This document shows, piece by piece, positions 57,029-64,000 of a stretch of DNA of 64,000 nucleotides. The stretch is from NCBI RefSeq assembly GCF_030814015.1, contig NZ_JAUSUL010000001.1, positions 310,001 to 374,000 on the forward strand, written 5' to 3'. A program made the position numbers and the translations under genes. The notes beneath the pieces are model-generated. The model ran no database searches, was not told where the DNA came from, and saw only the letters and a list, made by a program, of their open reading frames with translations. Each line of letters begins with the position of its first letter. Positions within the stretch are counted from its first letter, which is position 1. Source of the DNA: Amorphus orientalis. GTDB lineage: Bacteria > Pseudomonadota > Alphaproteobacteria > Rhizobiales > Amorphaceae.

Positions 57029-58342
57029 ATGGGTTGGCATCCGGAGCTTTCCGAGGGCACCCGCCCGCGCCGGCTGCTGCAGGCCGGCGTTCCGGTATCC
57101 CTATGCCCGACGCTTGCCGGCCACGCGGATTCCCGGGGGATCGCCCGGGCCGACATCACGCTGGCGGGGGAGACCGTCGCCGCGATCGATCCTGCGGCGC
57201 CTGACGACGGATACAACGGCGTCGATCTCGATGGCGGGCTGGTGCTGCCGGCGTTCGCCGACGTCCACACCCATCTCGACAAGGGCCACATCTGGCCACG
57301 CACGGACAATCCCGACGGCACCTTCGCCGCGGCGCTGGATGCGGCCGGAGCGGACCGCGACGCCCACTGGACGCGGGAGGACATGCGCCGCCGCATGGAG
57401 TTCGGCCTGCGCTCGGCGGAAGCTCACGGCACCCGGCTGATCCGCACCCACCTGGATTCGCAGCTGCATCAGGCTCCGGTCACCTGGCCGCTGTTTTCGG
57501 AGATCCGCGAGACCTGGCGCGGCCGGATCGAACTGCAGGGCGTTTCCCTCATCGGCATCGACGAACTGCCCGAAGGGCGCGAGCTCGAGGACTATGTCCG
57601 TCTGATCGCCGATCACGGCGGCATTCTGGGAGCCGCCGCCTATCCGATGCCGGACATCGACTCCCGGCTGACCCGCCTGGTCGACGCGGCCGCCCGCTAC
57701 GGACTGGATCTCGACCTGCACGTGGACGAGAGCGGCGATCCCGGCGCCGACTGCCTCGCCCGGCTGGCGCGGATCGCGCTCGATGTCGGATTCGCGGGAC
57801 AGATCGTCGCAGGCCACTGCTGTTCGCTGGCCGTCCAGCCGGAAGCGGAGGCGCTGACGACCCTCGATCTCGTGGCGCGCGCGGGCATCAGCGTGGTCAC
57901 GCTGCCGCTCTGCAATCTCTATCTTCAGGACCGGCAGCCCGGCCGGACGCCGCGCTGGCGCGGGGTAACCCTCGTGCACGAGATGGCCGAGCGTGACATT
58001 GACGTCGCAATCGCCAGCGACAACACGCGCGATCCTTTTTACGCTTACGGTGATCTCGATATGCTCGAGGTGTTCCGCGCGGCCACGCGGATCCTTCATC
58101 TGGATCATCCGTTCGGGGACTGGCCGGCTGCCGTGACCCGGACGCCGGCGGAAATCATGGGGCTGCCGGGCTTCGGTTCGCTGACCCCGGGTGCGCGGGC
58201 CGATCTGGTCATCACGAGGGCGCGCTCGTTCAGCGAACTGCTCGCCCGCGGCCAGTCCGACCGGGTCGTGATGCGGGGCGGAGAGACAATTGCGCGGTCG
58301 GTTCCCGACTACCGGGAGCTCGACGACGTGGTGGGAGGATGA
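57029..58342 (+). CDS. Cytosine deaminase-like amidohydrolase
   Basis: A 437 aa metal-dependent amidohydrolase of the cytosine deaminase (CodA) branch. Metal ligands and catalytic residues are visible: VHTHLDKGH near residue 85 (HxH), LDLHVDESGDPG near 230 (His and Glu), VAGHCCSL near 266 and ASDNTRDPFYAYGDLDM near 330 (Asp). CodA-type enzymes deaminate cytosine, isocytosine, or related pyrimidines and triazines. GGAG precedes the ATG. Its stop overlaps the FAD oxidase start by four bases. With the NMT1-type importer this suggests use of a pyrimidine-like compound, though the true substrate is unknown. Confidence 0.87.
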   Translation: MGWHPELSEGTRPRRLLQAGVPVSLCPTLAGHADSRGIARADITLAGETVAAIDPAAPDDGYNGVDLDGGLVLPAFADVHTHLDKGHIWPRTDNPDGTFAAALDAAGADRDAHWTREDMRRRMEFGLRSAEAHGTRLIRTHLDSQLHQAPVTWPLFSEIRETWRGRIELQGVSLIGIDELPEGRELEDYVRLIADHGGILGAAAYPMPDIDSRLTRLVDAAARYGLDLDLHVDESGDPGADCLARLARIALDVGFAGQIVAGHCCSLAVQPEAEALTTLDLVARAGISVVTLPLCNLYLQDRQPGRTPRWRGVTLVHEMAERDIDVAIASDNTRDPFYAYGDLDMLEVFRAATRILHLDHPFGDWPAAVTRTPAEIMGLPGFGSLTPGARADLVITRARSFSELLARGQSDRVVMRGGETIARSVPDYRELDDVVGG

Positions 58343-59748
58343 CGATGGCGGATCTCGACGCGCTTCAGGCGGAGCTGAGCGGCCTGAAACTCGAAACGCA
58401 TCCCTCGCTGGTCAAGCAGAAGAGCCGCGACTTCTTCTGGTATTCCCCCGTGCTCAAGCGACGGCTGGACGACGTTACCGGCGATCTCGTCGTCACCCCG
58501 TCGAGCGAGGACGACGTGGCCCGCGTGTTGGCCGCCTGCTACCGGCACGACGTGCCGGTCACGGTGCGCGGTGCCGGAACCGGCAACTACGGACAGGCGA
58601 TGCCGCTGGCGGGCGGCGTCATTCTCAACATGGCGGAGATGACGGCGATCCGCTCGATCGAGCCCGGCGTGGTCGTCTGCGAGCCGGGCGCGATCATGGC
58701 CGACATCGACCGCCGGGCCCGGACCGAGACCGGTCAGGAACTGCGCCTGCATCCCTCCACCCACCGCACCGCCTCGATCGGCGGCTTCGTGGCGGGCGGC
58801 TCCGGCGGGGTCGGGTCGGTGCGCTGGGGCGGGCTCAGGGATCTGGGCAACATCGTCCGCCTCAAGGTGCTGACCATGGAAGCGGAGCCCCGCGTCATCG
58901 AGCTTGCCGGCGAGGACATCCACAAGGTCAATCACGCCTACGGCACCAACGGCGTGATCACCGAGGTGACGATGCCGCTGACGGCGGCCTACGAGTGGGT
59001 CGACGTGGTGGTCGGCTTCGATGCGCTGTCCTCGGCGGCGGCGTTCGCGGATATGGTCGCCAATCAGGACGGGATCCTGACCAAGGAGATCGCCGTCGTC
59101 GCCGCGCCGGCCGCCCATGACTATTTCCTGCGCCACCAGCGCTTCATCGGCCGCGAACAGCACGTGGTGGTGCTGATGGTCGCGCCGTTTGCCATGGACG
59201 CGCTCGCCGGCCTGGTCGATCGCTCGAAGGGGACGCTGACCTACCGGTCTGACGTTACGGTTGCCGGCGATGGCGAGAGCGTGCCGCCGGCCTACGAGCT
59301 GTGCTGGAACCACACCACGCTGCGCGCCCTCAGGGTCGATCCGGCGATCACCTATCTGCAGATCCTGTTTCCCTATCCCGATCATCTGACCAAGGTCGCC
59401 GCCATGGCCGACAAGTTCGGTGACGAAGTGGTGACCCATCTGGAGTTCGTGCGCTTCGACGGCAACGTCGCCTGCTTCGGGCTGCCGCTGGTGCGGTTCA
59501 CCAGCGAGGAGCGGCTGGACGAGATCGTCTCGGTGTTCGAGACGGCCGGCTGCCCGGTGTTCAATCCGCACCGCTATACGCTGGAGGAAGGCGGAATGAA
59601 GCAGACCGATCCGGTCCAGCTCGCCTTCAAGAAGGAGACCGATCCCAAGGGGCTTCTGAATCCCGGCAAGATGATCGCCTGGGAAGATCCGAGCTTCGAC
59701 TACTCCAGCCACAAGACCTATCTCTTCCCAGGTCTGCACCGCGCATGA
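58339..59748 (+). CDS. FAD-binding oxidoreductase (PCMH-type, GlcD-related)
   Basis: A 469 aa FAD-linked oxidase. The FAD-binding domain has DLVVTPSSEDDVARVLAACYRHDVPVTVRGAGTGNYGQAMPLAGG near residues 47-92 and STHRTASIGGFVAGGSGGVGSVRWGGLRD near 140-168. The C-terminal substrate domain (LFPYPDHLTKVAAMADKFG, DPKGLLNPGKMI) fits the D-2-hydroxyacid or aldehyde-type oxidases. Its position directly after the cytosine-deaminase-like gene suggests it oxidises an intermediate of that pathway. The start overlaps the previous stop (ATGA). Confidence 0.88.
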   Translation: MTMADLDALQAELSGLKLETHPSLVKQKSRDFFWYSPVLKRRLDDVTGDLVVTPSSEDDVARVLAACYRHDVPVTVRGAGTGNYGQAMPLAGGVILNMAEMTAIRSIEPGVVVCEPGAIMADIDRRARTETGQELRLHPSTHRTASIGGFVAGGSGGVGSVRWGGLRDLGNIVRLKVLTMEAEPRVIELAGEDIHKVNHAYGTNGVITEVTMPLTAAYEWVDVVVGFDALSSAAAFADMVANQDGILTKEIAVVAAPAAHDYFLRHQRFIGREQHVVVLMVAPFAMDALAGLVDRSKGTLTYRSDVTVAGDGESVPPAYELCWNHTTLRALRVDPAITYLQILFPYPDHLTKVAAMADKFGDEVVTHLEFVRFDGNVACFGLPLVRFTSEERLDEIVSVFETAGCPVFNPHRYTLEEGGMKQTDPVQLAFKKETDPKGLLNPGKMIAWEDPSFDYSSHKTYLFPGLHRA

Positions 59749-59794
59749 GCCGGGGACGCATCCGGATCGGCCGGCGCCCCCGCGGGGGGTGCCG

Positions 59795-60388
59795 ATGAGG
59801 GTTCTGGTCGTCCAGGCGCATCCGTGCGCGGACAGTTTCAATGCGGCCGTGAGGGACAAGGCGGTTGCCGCGCTCGAGGCGGCCGGCCACGAGGTCCGGG
59901 TCGCCGATCTTTATGCGGAGGGGTTCGACCCGGTGATGGGGGCGGAGGAACGGCGCCGCTATCACGACAGGGGAGAGAACGAAAAGCCGGTCGCCGGCGA
60001 GATCGAACGTCTTCTGTGGGCGGAAGGGCTGGTGTTCGTCTACCCGACCTGGTGGTTCGGTTTGCCGGCGATCCTGAAAGGGTGGCTCGACCGGGTGTTC
60101 GTGCCTCACGTCACCTTCACCATGCCGCCGGGACCCGACGGCCTGAAGGGCCGGCTGCAGAGCATTCGCGCCATCAGCGTCGTCACCACCTGCGGGGCCA
60201 CCTGGTTCGTGTCCAAGCTGATGGGCGAGCCGGGCCGGCGCACGATCCTGCGCGGTATTCGCGCCCTGTGCCACCGGCGCTGCAGGACCCGCTATCATGC
60301 GCTCTACCAGATGGACACGGTGAGTCTGGACGCCCGGACCCGCTTCCTGGCCGAGGTGGACACGGCAATGCGCCGGTTCGGGCGCTGA
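59795..60388 (+). CDS. NAD(P)H dehydrogenase (quinone), flavodoxin-2 family
   Basis: A 197 aa flavodoxin-like protein of the NQO/MdaB type. MRVLVVQAHPCADSFNAAVRDKA is the FMN/FAD phosphate-binding start, and VFVYPTWWFGLPAILKGWLDRVF near residue 85-107 is the family core. It should reduce quinones by two electrons with NAD(P)H, or reduce a pathway intermediate. The ATG at 59795 follows a G-rich stretch that may act as Shine-Dalgarno; GTG at 59789 is the alternative. It ends the NMT1 operon, 46 bp after the FAD oxidase. Confidence 0.88.
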   Translation: MRVLVVQAHPCADSFNAAVRDKAVAALEAAGHEVRVADLYAEGFDPVMGAEERRRYHDRGENEKPVAGEIERLLWAEGLVFVYPTWWFGLPAILKGWLDRVFVPHVTFTMPPGPDGLKGRLQSIRAISVVTTCGATWFVSKLMGEPGRRTILRGIRALCHRRCRTRYHALYQMDTVSLDARTRFLAEVDTAMRRFGR

Positions 60389-60578
60389 AAACCTTTCGAG
60401 ACCGGCGGGTCACTGGGTCTTCTGCAGGATTTCCGGTCGCGAAAACTTTCCATCCGCCATGATCAAGTACGATAGCATTTGCCCCGCGCCCGTGCGTCGA
60501 CTACCGTTTTTGGGCGAATCATTTGTCGGCTTCGGAGTCATGTAGCCGTCATCAAGGCTTGGTATCAGATCGATTACG

Positions 60579-61070
60579 ATGTCATTCAGCTACCGAAAGA
60601 CAGCAACCTATCGACTTGCCCAGGCTGCCAAGGCGCATCGCGTGCGATCCGGCGGACACCTGAGCCGTATCGGTCTGCATCCGGGGCAGGAATTCGTGCT
60701 GAAGGCGCTGGCCGACACCAACGGCCAGACCATGAGTGAACTGGCCAACGTGCTCGGCGTGCAGCCGCCCACCGTCACCAAGATGATCAGCCGTCTCGCC
60801 GCCCATGGCCTTGTGGAGCGGCAGAGCTCGGAAACCGACGGCCGGCTGGCCCGGGTCTTCCTGACCGACGAGGGCCGCAGCCGGATAGCCGACGTCGACA
60901 AGGCATGGAAGCGTCTCGAGAAGGAAGCGCTGTCCGGCATCGACGACAAGGACCGCAAGCGGCTGCGCAAGCTTCTGCGGGTCGTGGAGAAGAACCTGGC
61001 CGCGGCCGGCGGCTTCACGGATGCGATCGACGACGAGGCCGAAGAGGCGGAAGAGCCGGCCGGCGCCTGA
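60579..61070 (+). CDS. MarR-family transcriptional regulator
   Basis: A 163 aa winged-helix regulator. The HTH and wing are MSELANVLGVQPPTVTKMISRLAAHGLVERQSSETDGRLARVFLTDEG at residues 50-97, flanked by dimerisation helices. An acidic tail (DDEAEEAEEPA) ends the protein. MarR proteins usually repress nearby genes until they bind a phenolic or other small molecule; here the quinone reductase ends 190 bp upstream and the DMT exporter begins 332 bp downstream, either of which could be a target. Confidence 0.93.
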   Translation: MSFSYRKTATYRLAQAAKAHRVRSGGHLSRIGLHPGQEFVLKALADTNGQTMSELANVLGVQPPTVTKMISRLAAHGLVERQSSETDGRLARVFLTDEGRSRIADVDKAWKRLEKEALSGIDDKDRKRLRKLLRVVEKNLAAAGGFTDAIDDEAEEAEEPAGA

Positions 61071-61402
61071 GCCCTGTGCCGCGACCGTCTTGCGATCGGG
61101 CCGATCCGACAGCCGGTTCGAGATCGCGGCGGCTTTCCTGTCTCCCGAAAACCTCTCCCGGCGGATGCGCCGCCACGGGTCAACGACGCCCGGGATCTGG
61201 ACCGCGGCGCCGTTTTCCGTTCATCTGACGATGTCCTGAAGCCTCCTTTGCTTCGATGGAGACATCGGTGCGGACGGAAGCGGCTTCGAATTCAATGACT
61301 TGAGCAGGCCCGCCTCTTCGGACCGATCCGGTTCGTGCGGGACAGGCTCGGGCGACAGGTATCAGTTCCGCCGGACGAGGGCCGGCGGCAAAAGGCGGGT
61401 CA
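61071..61402. other. Intergenic region, 332 bp, with a nested hairpin
   Basis: Between the MarR and DMT-exporter genes. GATGTC (61230-61235) and GACATC (61261-61266) enclose GAAGC/GCTTC (61238-61242/61250-61254), a nested stem-loop without a T tract. No gene was recognised. The downstream gene's promoter should lie here. Confidence 0.35.
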
Positions 61403-62299
61403 ATGTCAGGTTCGGGTTCGGCTGTGCCCCCAAGCGCCAATCTTCAGGGCATCTTCCTGATGACGGTGACCGGGGCAATGTTCGCCTGCCTGGACACCAC
61501 GGCCAAATTCCTGGGTCAGTATCTGCCGCCGATCGAAGTCGCCTGGGTTCGCTTCGTGACCCATGTGATCTTCGTCGCGATCCTGCTGCGCCTCTGGCAC
61601 AATCCGGTCGTCATCAAGACGCGGCGCCCCATGCTGCAGATCCTCAGGGGCGTCTTCATGTTCTCCACCACGACGCTCAATTTCGCCGCTCTGCAATATC
61701 TGCAGCTGGCCGAAGCCGTCTCGATCATGTTCGCCGCTCCGCTTCTGGTAACGGCGCTGGCCGGTCCGCTTCTGGGAGAGCATGTCGGTCCGCGCCGGTG
61801 GACGGCTGTGGTGATCGGGTTCTGCGGCGTCCTGGTCATCACCCAGCCCGGATTCGAGAAGCTCCATATCGGGGTGATCCTGTCGCTGCTGTCGATGGTT
61901 GCGCTGGCGGGCTACACGCTGATGACCCGTTATCTCGGGGCCACGGAGACCACCCAGGGACTGATCTTCTATTCCGGCGCCGTGGGCGCGGTCGGGCTCG
62001 CGCCGCTCGCGCTACCGCAGCTGCAGTGGCCGGAGGGCTGGCTGGTTCCCCTGCTTCTGGCCACCGGTGCGTTCGGCGGTTTCGGCCATTTCCTGCTGAT
62101 CAAGGCGCACAAGATCGCGACCGCCTCGACGCTTGCTCCGTTCATCTATACCCAGATGCTCTGGATGATCCTGTTCGGCTATCTGGTCTTCGGCGACGTG
62201 CCGGGACCGGCAACGCTGATCGGTGCCTCGATCGTGGTGGGATCGGGTCTCTACCTGCTTCACCGCGAGCACCGGTTGCGCCGCATGGGCCGACTGTGA
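61403..62299 (+). CDS. DMT-family (EamA) membrane transporter
   Basis: A 298 aa membrane protein with about ten helices in two EamA repeats. The first begins GIFLMTVTGAMFACLDTTAKFLGQYLPPIEVAWVRFVTHVIF; the second begins LGVILSLLSMVALAGYTLMTRYLGATE-like (HIGVILSLLSMVALAGYTLMTRYL). Members export metabolites or amino acids, sometimes import them; the substrate is unknown. It lies 332 bp downstream of the MarR gene, and the hydroxyacid dehydrogenase follows 43 bp later on the same strand. Confidence 0.9.
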   Translation: MSGSGSAVPPSANLQGIFLMTVTGAMFACLDTTAKFLGQYLPPIEVAWVRFVTHVIFVAILLRLWHNPVVIKTRRPMLQILRGVFMFSTTTLNFAALQYLQLAEAVSIMFAAPLLVTALAGPLLGEHVGPRRWTAVVIGFCGVLVITQPGFEKLHIGVILSLLSMVALAGYTLMTRYLGATETTQGLIFYSGAVGAVGLAPLALPQLQWPEGWLVPLLLATGAFGGFGHFLLIKAHKIATASTLAPFIYTQMLWMILFGYLVFGDVPGPATLIGASIVVGSGLYLLHREHRLRRMGRL

Positions 62300-62342
62300 T
62301 CCTGCCGCCTGCACGGACTCTAATCGAACCTCGGAGGCTTAT

Positions 62343-63317
62343 GTGACGAAGACGCCGCTGTTGATGGTGACGCCGCTCCTTCCCGCGACGTGCGAAACCC
62401 TCGAGGCAGATTTTGAGCTTCACCGGCTCGCCGAGGCGAACGACCCGGATGCCCTCCTTGCAGACGTCGCCGACCGTATCCGGGCGATCGCCATGTTCCC
62501 GACCGGTGGCGTCGATCGGGCTCTGATGGAGCGGCTGCCGAATCTGGAGATCATCGGTGTCGCCGGCGCCGGCTACGAAGGGGTGGATCTGGCCGCGGCC
62601 GAAGCCCGCGGGATCGCCGTCACCCAGGCCGCGGACGCGCTGACGGAAGAGGTCGCCGACATCGCCATGGCCCTCGTCGTCATGACGGTGCGCAGGCTGA
62701 CGGCCGCCGACGCCTATCTGCGCGCTGGCAGGTGGGAGAACGACGGACCGTTTCCCGTATCGCCCCACAGCCTCCGGGGCGCGACCCTCGGCATCCTCGG
62801 GCTCGGCCGGATCGGCCGGGCAGTGGCCCGCCGCGCCGAGGCGTTCGGCCTTTCGATTGCCTATCACGCCCGCTCCAGGCGCGATGACGTGGACTACGCC
62901 TATTGCGAAACCCCGGAGGCGCTTGCAAAGGCCAGCGACATCTTCGTGGTGGCGACGCCGGGCGGGGCAGCTACCCACCATCTGGTCAACGCCGAAGTGC
63001 TCAAGGCCCTCGGACCGGACGGTTATCTGATCAACATCGGACGCGGCCCCACGGTGGAGGAGACCGCGCTCGTTGCCGCCCTGGAGGCGGGCACCATCGC
63101 CGGCGCGGGCCTCGACGTCTACGAGCACGAGCCGAAGGTGCCGCGGGCCCTGATCGGGCGCGACGACGTCGTGCTGCTGCCGCATCTGGCGTCCGGCTCG
63201 GTTCCCACCCGCACCGCGATGGGCCAGCTCATGATCGACAACCTCCGGGCCTGGTTCGAGCGCGGCGAGACGCTGACCCCGGTGCCGGAAATCCCGGTTC
63301 CGACCAGGACGGGCTGA
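62343..63317 (+). CDS. D-2-hydroxyacid dehydrogenase (glyoxylate/hydroxypyruvate reductase-like)
   Basis: A 324 aa NAD(P)-dependent dehydrogenase. The Rossmann motif is GILGLGRIGRAVARRAEAFG near residue 145, and the catalytic triad is Arg in INIGRGPTVEE, Glu in DVYEHEPKVP and His in LLPHLASGS. It should interconvert a 2-oxo acid and a D-2-hydroxy acid such as glyoxylate/glycolate or hydroxypyruvate/glycerate. The GTG start at 62343 has a strong GGAGG ahead at good spacing. Probably co-transcribed with the DMT exporter. Confidence 0.92.
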   Translation: MTKTPLLMVTPLLPATCETLEADFELHRLAEANDPDALLADVADRIRAIAMFPTGGVDRALMERLPNLEIIGVAGAGYEGVDLAAAEARGIAVTQAADALTEEVADIAMALVVMTVRRLTAADAYLRAGRWENDGPFPVSPHSLRGATLGILGLGRIGRAVARRAEAFGLSIAYHARSRRDDVDYAYCETPEALAKASDIFVVATPGGAATHHLVNAEVLKALGPDGYLINIGRGPTVEETALVAALEAGTIAGAGLDVYEHEPKVPRALIGRDDVVLLPHLASGSVPTRTAMGQLMIDNLRAWFERGETLTPVPEIPVPTRTG

Positions 63318-63426
63318 GGCCGCCAAAGCGGCCCGGTCCGCGACATCGCGGATTTGCTCCGAACCGCCGCTCGGCTATGTCTTCTGAGAAAAAGACGGCG
63401 CCGGGATGCGTCGAGGGGAGAGAGAT

Positions 63427-64000
63427 ATGCCTAAGCCAGTCGCCGCATTCGACCGCATCGGCGAGGAGAACGCCTTCGCGGTTCTGGCGCGGGCCGGCGC
63501 GCTTGCCGCACAGGGCCGCTCCGTGATCAATCTCGGGATCGGCCAGCCCGACTTCCCGACGCCGCCCCACATCGTCGAGGCGGCGGTGAAGGCGCTCCGC
63601 GACGGCCATCACGGCTACACGCCGGCGACCGGCATTCCAGCGCTGCGGGAGGCGGTCGCCGCCGATCTGCTGGCGCGCACCGGGGCGGAGGCCCTGCCGG
63701 ACCGGATCACCATCGTGCCCGGCGGCAAGGTGACGATGTTCACCGCCATCCTGATGCTCGGGGAACCCGGGGTCGACATCCTCTATCCCGATCCCGGATT
63801 TCCGATCTATCGCTCGATGATCGAGTTCACCGGGGCGACCCCGGTGCCGATCCCGATCCGCGAAGAGAACGACTTCGCCTTCTCCGCCGCCGAGGCGCTG
63901 GCGCTGATGACCGACCGGACCCGGCTGGTGATCGTGAACTCGCCGGCGAACCCGACCGGCGGCGTCACGCCGCGTTCGGAGATCGACGCGTTCGTGGCCG
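63427..64000 (+). CDS. Class I/II aminotransferase (PLP), N-terminal part (cut by window edge)
   Basis: The first 191 codons of a fold type I aminotransferase. Recognisable are INLGIGQPDFPTPPHIVEAAVKALRDGHHGYTPATGIPALREAVA near residues 35-80, VPGGKVTMFTAILMLGEPGVDILYPDPGFPIY and the LVIVNSPANPTGG motif near 180, whose Asn contacts the cofactor. The lysine that binds PLP lies beyond the window. It resembles aspartate/aromatic or related transaminases; the specific substrate is not determined. GAGGGGAG precedes the ATG. Confidence 0.9.
   Translation, partial: MPKPVAAFDRIGEENAFAVLARAGALAAQGRSVINLGIGQPDFPTPPHIVEAAVKALRDGHHGYTPATGIPALREAVAADLLARTGAEALPDRITIVPGGKVTMFTAILMLGEPGVDILYPDPGFPIYRSMIEFTGATPVPIPIREENDFAFSAAEALALMTDRTRLVIVNSPANPTGGVTPRSEIDAFVA

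Overview
This 64 kb window is high-GC chromosomal DNA from an alphaproteobacterium, most likely of the Hyphomicrobiales (Rhizobiales). The grounds are an F1 ATP synthase operon (atpHAGDC) next to priA, fsaA and xerC, an IalB-family periplasmic protein, an ECF11-like sigma factor, and hairpin repeats of a type I associate with that order. Nearly all of the window is coding. I saw no rRNA, tRNA, CRISPR array, insertion sequence or prophage.

Layout. 1-370 is the N-terminus of a globin-coupled sensor cut by the window edge. 727-18681 is a catabolic island: two FCD-type GntR regulators, an EthD-like protein, a complete peptide/opine-type ABC importer, a RutA-like flavin monooxygenase with a flavin reductase, an acyl-CoA ligase, a D-2-hydroxyacid dehydrogenase, an HpcH/HpaI aldolase, a succinate-semialdehyde-type dehydrogenase and a PcaB-like cycloisomerase. 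Three palindromes with a GTATAC core sit at three of its promoters, which suggests one regulon. The substrate is unknown. 18725-28033 holds housekeeping and small-function genes: low-Mr phosphatase, PCD, DUF1232, an ECF sigma factor paired with a quinone oxidoreductase, ialB-like, rlmN, a structured repeat cluster, a LysE exporter, a DUF3833 lipoprotein, an HCCA isomerase, xerC and fsaA. 28102-35943 holds a VOC protein, priA and atpHAGDC, ended by a clear terminator.

36067-40370 (minus strand) holds a serine hydrolase, then an operon DUF1285 - NUDIX CoA pyrophosphatase - DUF6111 - CCA-adding enzyme. Divergent from it is the module moxR - DUF58 - DUF4159 - large membrane protein (40600-47428). 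47456-52679 carries a GNAT, a membrane diguanylate cyclase, an ArgE-like deacylase, and a redox-type adenylate cyclase (six-helix His-rich anchor, 2Fe-2S domain, class III cyclase).

52695-63317 is a second catabolic region. A creatininase-family amidohydrolase and a Rid protein are divergent from a probable operon: NMT1/THI5-like binding protein, ATPase, permease, cytosine-deaminase-like amidohydrolase, FAD-linked oxidase, quinone reductase. This operon is preceded by a good sigma-54 promoter and a leader able to form two mutually exclusive hairpins. A MarR regulator, a DMT exporter, a GhrB-like hydroxyacid dehydrogenase and a truncated class I aminotransferase follow. The most interesting items are the leader RNA/sigma-54 operon, the GTATAC regulon with its unassigned pathway, the covarying hairpin repeats, the ECF11-like sigma factor without an adjacent anti-sigma factor, and the redox cyclase.
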